Positions 27,281 through 36,612 are shown, numbered from the stretch's first letter. The stretch is DNA of 64,000 nucleotides from Bacillus weihaiensis (GCF_001889165.1 NZ_CP016020.1:1834501-1898500), one strand, 5' to 3'. Notes: generated by a model not told the origin, from the letters alone. Program-made: numbers and translations.

Positions 27281-27312
27281 TATAATGAAAAGAAAAAGTG
27301 TAAGCGTTTGCA
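27281..27312 (+). promoter_or_regulatory. Promoter -10 and CcpA cre site before methyltransferase gene
   Basis: TATAAT at 27281-27286 is a good -10 box. TGTAAGCGTTTGCA at 27299-27312 fits the catabolite-responsive element consensus TGWAARCGYTWNCW at every position. It lies just after the expected transcription start, a placement typical of CcpA repression. A clear -35 box was not found. Confidence 0.65.
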
Positions 27313-27344
27313 AGGTAATCCCCCTAAAAGGAGGCAGTTTGCAT

Positions 27345-28391
27345 ATGGGTACTGAGAAACGACTAGGTGAAGAAGAAGGAGTAAGCAATCATCAATTCCA
27401 TACTACACGCTTAACCCCTAGCTATCGTATTGACTTGAGAAATCCTACTAATGAATATGTAGACCAATTTTTTAATGCGAATCAGGTGTCAGATTGGTCG
27501 AATTTATCATGGAAGGAAATAGGAAAACCTTATGAAGTAAAATCATTAGCTAGCTCAAAAAAAGAATGGGAAAAGAAGCATGGAGAAATGTCTGTAAAAA
27601 CATCTTGGGAGTTCTTTAATCGCTCGTTTCATAACTGGTTTGTTAAGGATATACCTGCTGAATTGAAGAATTCGAAAAAACAACTACTATCATATTTTTC
27701 AAGATTTCAACTTCGTGAGGTAAAACATGCATTAGGGGAGACTGCTAGACTATCTCTTTGGAATTATGCTCACCGTATAGAAGACGGAGTTTGGGATCCA
27801 AGAGGAAAAAGGGCTCTTTTTGAAGGGTTAGATGTTAAAAAGCCTAGGATTCTCTTTTTAGGAGCAGCGGAAGGGTATGAAGCTATGCAACTATATGCGA
27901 TGTATCCAGAAGGTGAAGTTGTTATGGTAGATTACGATGAATTTTGTCACACAGATCGATTTGGTCATTTTCCTACCACTTATCCGTTCTTAGGCATTGA
28001 TCCGGCAACAAATCACCATAAGGTATGGTACAAAGATCAAATGAATATCCATTACATGGTTGAAGATATTCGTAATCTACCTTTTGGTAAGGAGTTTGAT
28101 ATTGTCTTAAGTGTTGGATTGTTAGAGCATTTTCCTGATGAATATAAAGAGGCAGTGATGGATTGGCATCGGAAATTCTTAAAGCCTGGTGGATATGTTA
28201 TTATGACCACACCAAGACTGCAGCTAAAATCTCGACTGTTTTATAAAATTATGGCAGATGTGATGAATCATACGTATCGTGAATTAATGGATATTCGACA
28301 AATGGGGCTATATGTGTATGAAGGAGGCTTTAATATAAAAAGACATGGATATATTAAAGTACACAATGGAATCGTTGCTCAGCCAAGATAA
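27345..28391 (+). CDS. SAM-dependent methyltransferase (class I)
   Basis: The 348-residue protein has about 140 N-terminal residues of unknown fold and then a Rossmann methyltransferase domain: motif I ILFLGAAEGYEAMQLYA, an acidic end of strand 2 EVVMVDYDEFC, motif post-II EDIRNLPFGKEFDIVLSVGL with LEHFPDE, and LKPGGYVIMTTPRLQ. The target is unknown. I choose ATG 27345 after AAAGGAGG over an upstream in-frame ATG that would lie across the catabolite control site. Control by CcpA is suggested by that site. Confidence 0.85.
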   Translation: MGTEKRLGEEEGVSNHQFHTTRLTPSYRIDLRNPTNEYVDQFFNANQVSDWSNLSWKEIGKPYEVKSLASSKKEWEKKHGEMSVKTSWEFFNRSFHNWFVKDIPAELKNSKKQLLSYFSRFQLREVKHALGETARLSLWNYAHRIEDGVWDPRGKRALFEGLDVKKPRILFLGAAEGYEAMQLYAMYPEGEVVMVDYDEFCHTDRFGHFPTTYPFLGIDPATNHHKVWYKDQMNIHYMVEDIRNLPFGKEFDIVLSVGLLEHFPDEYKEAVMDWHRKFLKPGGYVIMTTPRLQLKSRLFYKIMADVMNHTYRELMDIRQMGLYVYEGGFNIKRHGYIKVHNGIVAQPR

Positions 28392-28451
28392 TGAGGAAAG
28401 ACGAGCTAAAAAAATTCGTTTATTTACCATATTGAAATAACTAAATGAGCT

Positions 28452-28496
28452 GTGAAGAGGAAGCCAATCCAAGTTTAGTTTCTCTTCACTCTTTAG
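28452..28496 (+). terminator. Likely terminator after methyltransferase gene
   Basis: GTGAAGAG and CTCTTCAC pair perfectly around a 22-nt loop, followed by TCTTTAGTTTC. The T run is imperfect. Confidence 0.5.
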
Positions 28497-28596
28497 TTTC
28501 ATTAAAACTCTCTAAATCAAAATGACAAATAAAATAGTGTATAATGAAATTAGACAGATATAGCAAATGAAATACTTAAATAGAGGTGTTAATATT

Positions 28597-29511
28597 TTGG
28601 AGAGTTTTAACCTACAATTCCTCTATTGCATCATGATTATTGCAATAGGATATGGTTTGAAAAGAAGCAATCTCATTAAAGAAAAAGATGGTGAAGGTTT
28701 ATCTCGACTACTATTTAATCTAACACTTCCTTGTTTATTAATCGTGACTTTCAACGGAATAACTATACAATCATCCCTTATTGTCCTTATCATTGCAGGC
28801 TTTGTATATGGTCTTATTATAGCCTCAGTTGGATTCCTCTTTTTTAGAAAATCTCCTAGGAAAATAAAAGGAATGGTAAGAATGATGCTGCCTGGTTTAA
28901 ATATAGGCTTATTCGCTTATCCGTTAGTTGAAGTAATCTTTGGTCATGAGGGGATCACCTATTTTGCCATGTTTGATGTAGGGAATGCATTTATTATTTT
29001 TGGGTTAAGCTATTTTATTGCTAGCTTTTATTCAGAAGTGGAAGAGGTAAAGCTAGAGGCCAAAACAATTTTAGTAAAGATGTCAAAGTCGGTTCCCTTG
29101 ATGACGTACCTACTAGTTCTCATACTAAGTATCATAGGAATAAGGTTGCCTCAGCCTATCATTGATGTTTCAGAAATTATTTCAAAAGCTAATATGCCAT
29201 TGTCTCTTTTATTATTAGGGATTTTTCTTACGTTTACATTTGAAAAGAAGAATTTAAAGTTGATGGGTCATTATTTAATCGTTCGGTATGCGGTAGCATT
29301 AGCCTTTGGGCTTGCTTGTTATTTACTCTTGCCGTTTAATGAAATGGTGAGATTAACAATCGTATTAGGTGTATTACTACCAGCGTCGGTCTCTGTGTTA
29401 ACCTATTCAGTAGAATTTAAGTATGATAAGAGATTTGTAGGCACGTTGTCTAATCTAACAATGGTCATCAGTTTTCTTTTATTATGGGGTGCGGCGAATT
29501 TCCTGCTTTAA
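28597..29511 (+). CDS. AEC-family transporter (auxin efflux carrier-like)
   Basis: The 304-residue protein has about ten membrane helices and the AEC layout: IAIGYGLKRSNLIKEKDGEGLSRLLFNLTLPCLL at the start, MLPGLNIGLFAYPLVEVIFG in the middle and helices ending in LPASVSVLTYSVEFKYD. AEC members in bacteria move malate, malonate or other carboxylates; the substrate here is unknown. I prefer TTG 28597, about 9 nt after AGAGGTG, to the ATG 30 nt upstream that precedes that ribosome site. Confidence 0.82.
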   Translation: MESFNLQFLYCIMIIAIGYGLKRSNLIKEKDGEGLSRLLFNLTLPCLLIVTFNGITIQSSLIVLIIAGFVYGLIIASVGFLFFRKSPRKIKGMVRMMLPGLNIGLFAYPLVEVIFGHEGITYFAMFDVGNAFIIFGLSYFIASFYSEVEEVKLEAKTILVKMSKSVPLMTYLLVLILSIIGIRLPQPIIDVSEIISKANMPLSLLLLGIFLTFTFEKKNLKLMGHYLIVRYAVALAFGLACYLLLPFNEMVRLTIVLGVLLPASVSVLTYSVEFKYDKRFVGTLSNLTMVISFLLLWGAANFLL

Positions 29512-29711
29512 TACGTAAGTTGTGGTAATTATCTCTTTTTCTGTCGTGAGTTGTTAACCTATAAAATGAGTAATTTAATAGAATAAAGTTTTAAAATGCC
29601 TGCTTTTGATTAAAATAAAAAGAAAAAACCGATTAGGAAATCCATAGAATCGTAATGTTAAACCTGGATGTGCAATTATGAAAAAGATTTAGCCTCTTAT
29701 CACTTCCTTTT

Positions 29712-29864
29712 ATGGGGATAGGTTTCCTACTGTATGGATTATGTTGGATCATCGATGTCTATTCTGAACTCGTTATCCTATTGGGCTTTGTGATATTCAT
29801 TGTGAGTTTCTCTAAAGTCGACTGTGAGTTGAAAGGAGTATATCTTGACGCCTCATATAAATGA
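29712..29864 (+). CDS. Possible small membrane protein or gene remnant
   Basis: A 50-residue frame encodes two hydrophobic helices (MGIGFLLYGLCWIIDVY; ELVILLGFVIFIVSF) and a polar tail ending LDASYK. No good ribosome site precedes the ATG, and an upstream ATGAAAAAGATT lies in another frame, so a frameshifted remnant is at least as likely. The rest of the 29512-30032 gap shows no other gene. Confidence 0.3.
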   Translation: MGIGFLLYGLCWIIDVYSELVILLGFVIFIVSFSKVDCELKGVYLDASYK

Positions 29865-30032
29865 CCATTTCATCCGGTTTCATTTTAAATGTTCTTACAA
29901 AAACTGTTTTCTTCTGGTAAAATCTAATAATAAAGTTATGTAAACTGTTTGAAAAATAATATATGGATTCGTCATTTGACAAAGAAAGCGATGCAGGTAG
30001 TCGTTCTGAAAGAGAAAGAAGGAAAAGGTAAG

Positions 30033-31175
30033 ATGGAATCGTTTTTAAAGCAGCAAGAAAATGCAATGCTGCACTTTATTGAAGAGCTTGTAAATATCGA
30101 TAGTGGTTCTTATGATAAGCAAGGTGTAGATAAAATCGGGGAAATATTGATCTCACATTATAAAGAGTTAGGCTTTCAAATTGAAGTCGAAAAACAAGAG
30201 GAATTTGGAAACCACCTTTTGATTCAGCATCGAGATGCAATTGATCCTCAAATTATTATTCTAGCCCATATGGATACGGTTTTTCCTGTTGGTACAGCGG
30301 CAGAACGTCCATTTTCTATCAAAGACGATCGGGCTTATGGTCCGGGTGTTATTGATATGAAGTCTAGCCATGCTTCACTCCTTTATGCCATAAAGGCATT
30401 GATGCATGAAGGTCTTATTGGATATAAAGACATAAAAATTGTTATAAATAGTGATGAAGAAATCGGTTCACCTTCTTCCAAATGTATGATTGAACGTGAA
30501 GCTAAAGGGAAAAAATACGCGCTTGTGATGGAACCAGCACGGAAAGATGGATCACTTGTTTCAGCAAGAAGAGGAAAAGGAAACTATACGTTAATTGTTG
30601 AAGGTAGAGCTGCACATTCTGGTATAGAGCCAGAAAAAGGACGGAGTGCCATTGAAGAGTTAGCTCATAAGATATTGCAGCTTTATGAATTATCTGATCA
30701 TGAAAATGGAATCAGTGTAAATGTAGGGTTAATTGAAGGCGGTTCTAGTGCAAACACTGTCTCCGATCATGCAGAAGCTCAGATTGATATTCGAATAAAG
30801 GAAATGGATCAAGTAGAATATCTTGAAGAAAGGCTTGAAGAAATTTGTGCCTCAACAGAGGTCTCTGGAACAAAGGTTTTATTAGAGGGTGAGATGAACC
30901 GTCCTCCTATGGAGAAAAACAAAAAAACACGTGCGTTGCTCCGTATTATTCAAGATGTTGGCGAAGAAATTGGCATTGAAATTGAGGATACGTCAACAGG
31001 TGGAGGATCTGATGCTTCTTTTACATCATCTCTTGGGATTGCAACGATTGATGGTTTGGGACCGGTAGGCGGAAATGCACATAGTGATAAGGAGTATTTA
31101 GAAATTCCGACTTTAGTGGAACGGACCTTATTATTGGCTTTATTAATTGAAAGGTTATCACATCGAACAAAATAA
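30033..31175 (+). CDS. M20-family zinc metallopeptidase (CPG2-like)
   Basis: The 380-residue enzyme has the M20 signature: AHMDTVFPVG (first zinc ligand and catalytic Asp), GPGVIDMKSSHAS (bridging Asp), NSDEEIGSPSSK (catalytic Glu pair), a dimerisation domain opening after RGKGNYTLIVEGRAAHSG and the last His in GNAHSDKEYLEI. These fit the carboxypeptidase G2 / peptidase T-like subgroup that cleaves C-terminal residues or N-acyl amino acids. The start at ATG 30033 follows AGAAGGAAAAGG; longer starts would add an unrelated basic stretch. Confidence 0.88.
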   Translation: MESFLKQQENAMLHFIEELVNIDSGSYDKQGVDKIGEILISHYKELGFQIEVEKQEEFGNHLLIQHRDAIDPQIIILAHMDTVFPVGTAAERPFSIKDDRAYGPGVIDMKSSHASLLYAIKALMHEGLIGYKDIKIVINSDEEIGSPSSKCMIEREAKGKKYALVMEPARKDGSLVSARRGKGNYTLIVEGRAAHSGIEPEKGRSAIEELAHKILQLYELSDHENGISVNVGLIEGGSSANTVSDHAEAQIDIRIKEMDQVEYLEERLEEICASTEVSGTKVLLEGEMNRPPMEKNKKTRALLRIIQDVGEEIGIEIEDTSTGGGSDASFTSSLGIATIDGLGPVGGNAHSDKEYLEIPTLVERTLLLALLIERLSHRTK

Positions 31176-31182
31176 GACATAG

Positions 31183-31228
31183 GTGATATAGGTGAATTCT
31201 TATGAATGAATCCTTATCACTTTTTTTT
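31183..31228 (+). terminator. Rho-independent terminator
   Basis: GTGATATAGG and CCTTATCAC pair with one bulge, and eight T follow. It closes the M20 peptidase gene. Confidence 0.7.
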
Positions 31229-31347
31229 ATCCTTAAACTAACAAGTTTATAATAATGCTTAGATATATTTCCGAGGTACTTGTTTCTCCGTTTGAAATAT
31301 GGCATGTTAGTAAAAGAAAGTAAGTTGAAGTGGTAAGGAGTCAAGTC

Positions 31348-31968
31348 ATGCTAGAACATTTAGATATAAGTAGAAAAGTCTGTTTTTTAGCACTAGGAGC
31401 TACTATACAAGGATTGGCTATGTCACTTTTTTTATTTCCGCATTATATCCCTTCTGGCGGTGCTGCTAGTATTAGTGTGTTAGTCAATCATTTCTTTGCA
31501 ATTCCTTTCTCCATTACATTAATTATTGTAAATGGTAGCTTGCTATTAGCAGCTGTCAAGTGGCTCGGGAAAGAAAATGCTTTATGGACCATGTATTGTG
31601 TAACCATTACCTCTATTATCATTCAAGTTCTTAGCCCTTTTATTCAGAAGCCTTTCTCATTTATCTTACTTGACTTAGGAATAGGATCTGTATTGTTTGG
31701 TTTGGGATTAGGTATCTTATTTAGAATGGGAGCTTCATCTGGTGGTATGGATATATTAGCATTGGTAATGTCCAAAATAAGCAAAAGATCACCAGGTAAA
31801 CTTTTATTCGGTATTAACGGGTTGTTATTATTGTCAACAGGTGTTTTAGTTGATATGAAAATTATCCTCTATGCACTTGGTTGTCAATTTATAAGTACAC
31901 GGATAGTGGATATCATTTATCATCTTCAATTGAAGCAAAATTCACGAATAGTGAAGAAAGCTAGCTAA
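31348..31968 (+). CDS. YitT-family membrane protein (short form)
   Basis: The 206-residue protein has five or six membrane helices of the YitT/DUF161 kind: FLALGATIQGLAMSLFLFPHYIPSGGAASISVL at the N-terminus and FGLGLGILFRMGASSGGMDILAL later. Usual YitT proteins (about 280 residues) have a C-terminal DUF2179 domain; it is missing here, so this is a membrane-only form. TAAGGAG lies 8 nt before ATG 31348. The function of the family is unknown. Confidence 0.8.
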   Translation: MLEHLDISRKVCFLALGATIQGLAMSLFLFPHYIPSGGAASISVLVNHFFAIPFSITLIIVNGSLLLAAVKWLGKENALWTMYCVTITSIIIQVLSPFIQKPFSFILLDLGIGSVLFGLGLGILFRMGASSGGMDILALVMSKISKRSPGKLLFGINGLLLLSTGVLVDMKIILYALGCQFISTRIVDIIYHLQLKQNSRIVKKAS

Positions 31969-31996
31969 ATTGGGCTTTTTAGGAGGGTAGAAAAAG

Positions 31997-32431
31997 ATGG
32001 ATAAATCAAAGGTGGACGACTATTTACAACAAGGAATTTATGGAAAGCGAGAAATAAATCCAGATGAACGTCGAAAATTCCTAGGCACGCTAAGAGAAAG
32101 AGTGGTCGTCGTCTTAACTAAGAAACAAGTTCGAGAAAAGGGAACCTATCAAGAAGTAGAAGAGCTAATGAAAAAGAATCAAGAAGCCACGTTGTTTTTA
32201 AACGGCACAATGAATTATTCTTTCTTGTCTGACTACATTAAATTGGCTAATAAAGTAGGAACTAAATTTCTTATCTCGACTGATAAGGAGCATGAGACAG
32301 ACTTAGGACTTGTATTAGCTTATGATTATGCCATCGATAAAGAAAAAATCTATATTACAAAAAAACAAGAGGTAGAAAGAGATAATAGTGAGGAGAAGAG
32401 TTTAAAAAATTTTTTCAAAAAGCTTTTTTAA
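31997..32431 (+). CDS. YueI-family protein (DUF1694)
   Basis: The 144-residue soluble protein matches YueI: it begins KVDDYLQQGIYGKREINPDERRKFLGTLRERV and has LTKKQVREKGTYQEVEELM and NYSFLSDYIKLANKVGTKFLI. Its ribosome site is AGGAGGG. It is 28 nt after the YitT gene and probably co-transcribed. The function is unknown. The repeat element R1 copy B follows and provides a T-run hairpin. Confidence 0.88.
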   Translation: MDKSKVDDYLQQGIYGKREINPDERRKFLGTLRERVVVVLTKKQVREKGTYQEVEELMKKNQEATLFLNGTMNYSFLSDYIKLANKVGTKFLISTDKEHETDLGLVLAYDYAIDKEKIYITKKQEVERDNSEEKSLKNFFKKLF

Positions 32432-32465
32432 GCTTCACTATTATTTCTTCTTTTGTATGAATCGG

Positions 32466-32592
32466 AGAGGCTGGGACAGAAGTGCCTGGCACCTTATCGT
32501 AACGACTATATGTACGCACTGATTTATCTAGTGCATACAATAGATTGTATCGGAGGGTGCCTGGCTCTTTGTTTTGTCCCAGCCTCTTTTTT
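32466..32592 (+). repeat. Inverted-repeat element R1, copy B
   Basis: Starts AGAGGCTGGGACAGAAGTGC and ends GTCCCAGCCTCTTTTTTT; terminal arms pair exactly. Only a few bases differ from copy A at 7289. It begins 35 nt after the yueI stop and can act as its terminator. Confidence 0.92.
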
Positions 32593-32624
32593 TGATTCTC
32601 ATTCACAATATACTCATGGAAAAG

Positions 32625-32651
32625 TGAGAATTATTCAAAAATTCATTCTCA
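32625..32651. promoter_or_regulatory. Inverted repeat upstream of leucine-degradation operon
   Basis: TGAGAAT and ATTCTCA form a 7-bp dyad with a 13-nt spacer in the promoter region of the operon. A similar ATTCTCATTC lies at 32595. It could be an operator, but no regulator gene is nearby. Confidence 0.35.
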
Positions 32652-32720
32652 ATACTAACTACAATTCTTCTTGAATAAGATAGTTATAGGTTTTGATCTT
32701 ATTTTTATGGAGGTGTGATT

Positions 32721-32936
32721 ATGCAACAACAGATTTATTCAAATATGGCAGGGAGTGTATGGAAGATCACTGTGAAAGTAGGAGATGTAATTAAAGTAGG
32801 TCAAGAAGTGGTGATTTTAGAATCAATGAAAATGGAGATTCCTATTCTATCTGAGTATGAAGGACGTGTAAAAACCATTCTTATTCAAGAAACTGATTTC
32901 GTAAATGATGGTGATATTCTTCTAGAGTTAGAATAG
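32721..32936 (+). CDS. yngHB: Biotin carboxyl carrier protein (YngHB-like)
   Basis: This is a 71-residue stand-alone biotinyl domain. The biotin-accepting lysine is in ESMKMEIPI, flanked by the half-barrel strands SVWKITVKVGDVIKVGQEV and VKTILIQETDFVNDGDIL. It carries CO2 between the biotin carboxylase (36631) and the carboxyltransferase (33881) of an acyl-CoA carboxylase. GGAGGTG lies 5 nt before ATG 32721. It opens a six-gene operon whose contents match B. subtilis yng genes. Confidence 0.9.
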   Translation: MQQQIYSNMAGSVWKITVKVGDVIKVGQEVVILESMKMEIPILSEYEGRVKTILIQETDFVNDGDILLELE

Positions 32937-32950
32937 AAGGGAGAGGTATT

Positions 32951-33853
32951 GTGTATTTACCGAAAAAGGTCACCGTGAAAGAAGTTGGACCAAGAGATGG
33001 ATTACAAAATGAAAAAAAACAAATTAATACGGATGATAAGGTCAAATGGATTAACATGCTCTCTCATACAGGTTTATCTTTTATTGAAGTAACTTCATTT
33101 GTTCATCCAAAATGGATTCCATCATTAGCGGATTGCTTTGAAGTGGCAAAAAAAATCGATCGAGTTGAAGGTGTTACTTATAGTGCCCTTGTTCCTAACC
33201 AAAAAGGGCTGGAAAAAGCCTTAGCTGCAGAAATAGATGAAATAGCTATTTTTATGTCAGCTAGTGAAACACATAATCAACACAATGTAAATCGTTCAAG
33301 AGAGGATTCTTTTGCGATCCTAAAAGGAGTAATCAACGATAGTCTTACTGAAAATAAAAAAGTACGAGGTTATATATCAACTGTTTTTGGTTGTCCATAT
33401 GAAGGCGCTATTGAAGTAGCTGAAGTACTTCGCATTTGTGAAAAGCTCTTTAGTATGGGAGTATATGAGATTTCCTTAGGCGATACCATTGGTGTTGCCA
33501 CCCCAAAGCAGGTAAACGAGGTGCTATCTCTCATCTTTAGAGAATTTCCAGAAGGACAATTTGCGATGCATTTTCATAATACGAGAGGAACTGCACTAGC
33601 AAATGTAAACGCTTCCTTAGAGCTTGGTATTACGTCGTTTGATAGTTCTCTAGGTGGCTTGGGGGGCTGTCCTTATGCACCAGGTGCCTCCGGTAATGTT
33701 GCAACGGATGATTTGTATTATCTCTTAAATACAATGGGCATTCAAACTGGTATCGAAGAAAAGAAGTTAAAAGCTGCAGTAAGATATATTCAAGAAAAAA
33801 TTGGAAGACGTTTAGATAGTCATTCAAGTAGGTTACTAGAAGAATTTCTTTAA
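32951..33853 (+). CDS. yngG: Hydroxymethylglutaryl-CoA lyase
   Basis: This enzyme splits 3-hydroxy-3-methylglutaryl-CoA into acetoacetate and acetyl-CoA, the last step of leucine degradation. The 300 residues show KEVGPRDGLQNEKK (metal and substrate residues), the TIM-barrel block EISLGDTIGVATP, MHFHNTRGTALANV and the catalytic Cys loop GGLGGCPYAPGASGN. The GTG start at 32951 follows AGGGAGAGG. It is the second gene of the operon, 14 nt after the carrier protein. Confidence 0.93.
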   Translation: MYLPKKVTVKEVGPRDGLQNEKKQINTDDKVKWINMLSHTGLSFIEVTSFVHPKWIPSLADCFEVAKKIDRVEGVTYSALVPNQKGLEKALAAEIDEIAIFMSASETHNQHNVNRSREDSFAILKGVINDSLTENKKVRGYISTVFGCPYEGAIEVAEVLRICEKLFSMGVYEISLGDTIGVATPKQVNEVLSLIFREFPEGQFAMHFHNTRGTALANVNASLELGITSFDSSLGGLGGCPYAPGASGNVATDDLYYLLNTMGIQTGIEEKKLKAAVRYIQEKIGRRLDSHSSRLLEEFL

Positions 33854-33880
33854 ATTTAATGAGAGTGGGAGGGAGCTATA

Positions 33881-35410
33881 ATGTCGTTAGAAGAAACGCT
33901 ACGAAAACGAGTTGAACACATCAAAAAAGGTGGTCCAACTAAGTATCAGGAGAAAAATGAGTCCCAAGGGAAATTATTTGTTAGGAAACGACTTGAGCTT
34001 CTCTTTGATCATGGCTTAGAAACTGAGGATGGACTGTTAGCAAACTGTTTAGAAGAAGGCTTGCCAGCAGATGGTGTAATTACAGGGATAGGAAAAGTGC
34101 ATGGCAAGAATGTTTGCGTTATTGCGAATGATTCTACGATTAAGGCAGGTTCCTGGGGAGCAAAGACAGTTGAAAAGATCATTCGAATGCAAGAAACGGC
34201 TGAAAAGTTACAAATACCTCTTCTTTACTTAGTGGATTCAGCTGGAGCAAGAATTACGGATCAGATTGAGATGTTTCCCGGGAGAAGGGGGGCTGGAAGA
34301 ATCTTTTATAATCAAGTAAAGCTTTCTGGCCAAATTCCTCAAATCTGTATCTTGTTCGGTCCATCAGCAGCAGGAGGTGCATACATACCAGCCTTTTGTG
34401 ATATTGTCATTATGGTCGAAGGGAATGCTTCTATGTATTTAGGTTCACCACGAATGGCAGAGATGGTTATTGGTGAGAAGGTATCTCTAGAAGAGATGGG
34501 TGGAGCTAATATGCATTGCTCCGTTTCAGGATGTGGTGATATTTTAGCGAAATCAGAAGAAGAAGCTATACAGCTTTCTAGACAATACCTCTCATATTTC
34601 CCAGCAAACTACTCAGAAAAACCACCTGAAGCTAAGAAAAGATCTCTAAAAGCTTTTGACCAACCCCTGGAAGAAATACTGCCGGAAAATCAGAATGCCC
34701 CTTTTAATATGATGGAACTTATTGAAAGAATCATTGATGAAGATTCTTTTTTTGAAATAAAAAAGCTTTTTGCACAAGAGCTAATTACTGGCTTATGTCG
34801 AATAAATGGCCAGTCAGTTGGTATTATTGCTAATCAGCCTCGTGTAAAAGGTGGTGTATTATTTCATGATTCCGCAGATAAAGCAGCAAAATTTATTACT
34901 CTATGTGATGCATTCCATATACCCTTATTATTCTTAGCGGACATCCCTGGATTTATGATCGGAACAAAGGTAGAAAGAGCTGGAATCATTCGTCATGGTG
35001 CAAAAATGATTGCGAGTATGTCCCAAGCAACTGTACCCAAGATCTCAATTATCGTTAGAAAAGCTTATGGGGCAGGGTTATATGCCATGGCTGGACCTGC
35101 CTTCGAACCGGATTGTTGTTTGGCACTACCGACCGCATCGATTGCAGTTATGGGACCGGAAGCGGCTGTTAACGCTGTTTATGCCAAGAAGATTGCAGAA
35201 CTACCAGATGAGGAACGTCAGGAATTTATTAAGAGGAAGCGTGAAGAATATAAGGAAGATATAAATCTTTATCGTCTTGCATCAGAGATGATTATTGACG
35301 GAATTATATCACCTAATACCTTAAGAGATGAGTTGATTAGTAGATTTGACGTCTACCAATCCAAGTATATGCCATTTTCAACTAGGAAGCATCCGGTTTA
35401 TCCTGTTTAG
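33881..35410 (+). CDS. yngE: Acyl-CoA carboxylase carboxyltransferase subunit (methylcrotonyl-type)
   Basis: The 509-residue protein has the two crotonase-like halves of carboxyltransferases. The N half contains LVDSAGARITDQIEMFPG and FGPSAAGGAYIPAFCD; the C half contains GVLFHDSADKAAKFI, PLLFLADIPGFMIGT and RKAYGAGLYAMAGPAF. In this operon it most likely transfers CO2 to 3-methylcrotonyl-CoA, giving 3-methylglutaconyl-CoA; propionyl-CoA is the alternative substrate. Length and domain order are complete. Confidence 0.9.
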   Translation: MSLEETLRKRVEHIKKGGPTKYQEKNESQGKLFVRKRLELLFDHGLETEDGLLANCLEEGLPADGVITGIGKVHGKNVCVIANDSTIKAGSWGAKTVEKIIRMQETAEKLQIPLLYLVDSAGARITDQIEMFPGRRGAGRIFYNQVKLSGQIPQICILFGPSAAGGAYIPAFCDIVIMVEGNASMYLGSPRMAEMVIGEKVSLEEMGGANMHCSVSGCGDILAKSEEEAIQLSRQYLSYFPANYSEKPPEAKKRSLKAFDQPLEEILPENQNAPFNMMELIERIIDEDSFFEIKKLFAQELITGLCRINGQSVGIIANQPRVKGGVLFHDSADKAAKFITLCDAFHIPLLFLADIPGFMIGTKVERAGIIRHGAKMIASMSQATVPKISIIVRKAYGAGLYAMAGPAFEPDCCLALPTASIAVMGPEAAVNAVYAKKIAELPDEERQEFIKRKREEYKEDINLYRLASEMIIDGIISPNTLRDELISRFDVYQSKYMPFSTRKHPVYPV

Positions 35411-35463
35411 TTCCACATGATCTTAAAGAACGTACGATCTATTAAAGAGGGGATGGAAGTGGA

Positions 35464-36612
35464 ATGAACTTCGATTTAACTAAAGAACAAAAAATGATAC
35501 GAAATGTTATGCGTGATTTTGCTGATAAGGAGGTTGCTCCTGATGCAGATGAACGTGATAAATCGGGGCAGTTTCCTAAAGATATTTTTAAAAAGCTCGC
35601 AACGCTTGAGATGATGGGTTTACCTTTTCCTGAAAAATACGGTGGTGGTGAATCGGATAGTGTGAGCTTCGCGATTGTCGTTGAAGAATTAAGTAAAGTG
35701 TGCGCTTCAACAGGAATTACTTACTCTGCTCATATCTCACTAGGTGCAGCTCCGATTTATGCTTTTGGTACGGAAAAACAAAAACAAGAGTATTTAACGC
35801 CACTATGCAAGGGGGAATACTTAGGTGCGTTTGGATTGACAGAACCAAATGCTGGATCTGATGCTGGCGGAACAGAAACAACTGCGACATTGAATGGAGA
35901 TCATTGGGTAATTTCTGGGTCAAAATGTTATATTACAAATGCAAGCTATGCAAATTATCTTGCCATTACAGCGGTAACAGATCGATCAAAGGGTACAAAT
36001 GGGATAAGTGCTTTCATCGTTCCAACTCATGCAAAAGGCTTTACGGTCATTGATCAGTACGAGAAGATGGGACTTCATTCCTCTAATACAACAGAGCTGA
36101 TTTTAGATTCTGTAATAGTTCCTAAGGAGAATTTATTAGGGGTAGAAGGACATGGATATAAGCAATTTTTAGCCACGTTAGATGGAGGACGAATTGGAAT
36201 TGCAGCCATGGCAGTTGGAATTGCACAAGGTGCGTATGAGAAGGCACTAGCCTACTCAAAAGAAAGAAAACAATTTGGCAAACGTCTTTCAGCATTTCAG
36301 GCGATACAATTTAAGCTCGCTGATATGGCAATGAATATAGAGATTGCAAGAAATATGGTGTATAAGACTGCCTGGTTAAAGGATGAGGGAAGAAAATTCA
36401 AAAAAGAAGCGGCCATTGCTAAATTATTCGCATCTGAAATGTGTATGAGGGTGTGTGACCAGGCGATTCAAATTCATGGAGGGTATGGGTACATGAAGGA
36501 ATATCAAGTGGAGCGTTTTTTCCGTGATGCTAAGCTACTTGAAATCGGAGAAGGTACTTCAGAAGTCCAGCGAATGGTCATTGCGCGTCAGATCGGCTGT
36601 GAAAATAAATAA
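35464..36612 (+). CDS. yngJ: Acyl-CoA dehydrogenase (probable isovaleryl-CoA dehydrogenase)
   Basis: The 382-residue flavoprotein has the acyl-CoA dehydrogenase marks AFGLTEPNAGSDAGGTETTA (FAD/substrate), WVISGSKCYITNASYAN and the C-terminal QIHGGYGYMKEYQVERFFRDAK with GEGTSEVQRMVIARQIG. It should remove two hydrogens from a short branched acyl-CoA. With the carboxylase, hydratase and lyase around it, isovaleryl-CoA is the best guess. Electrons would pass to ETF, which is not in the window. Start ATG 35464 follows GAGGGGATGG. Confidence 0.9.
   Translation: MNFDLTKEQKMIRNVMRDFADKEVAPDADERDKSGQFPKDIFKKLATLEMMGLPFPEKYGGGESDSVSFAIVVEELSKVCASTGITYSAHISLGAAPIYAFGTEKQKQEYLTPLCKGEYLGAFGLTEPNAGSDAGGTETTATLNGDHWVISGSKCYITNASYANYLAITAVTDRSKGTNGISAFIVPTHAKGFTVIDQYEKMGLHSSNTTELILDSVIVPKENLLGVEGHGYKQFLATLDGGRIGIAAMAVGIAQGAYEKALAYSKERKQFGKRLSAFQAIQFKLADMAMNIEIARNMVYKTAWLKDEGRKFKKEAAIAKLFASEMCMRVCDQAIQIHGGYGYMKEYQVERFFRDAKLLEIGEGTSEVQRMVIARQIGCENK

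Noticed and set aside
32415-32674. Frames through repeat R1 copy B on both strands
   Set aside because: Products of the repeat sequence only; same peptide text occurs at the other R1 copies.
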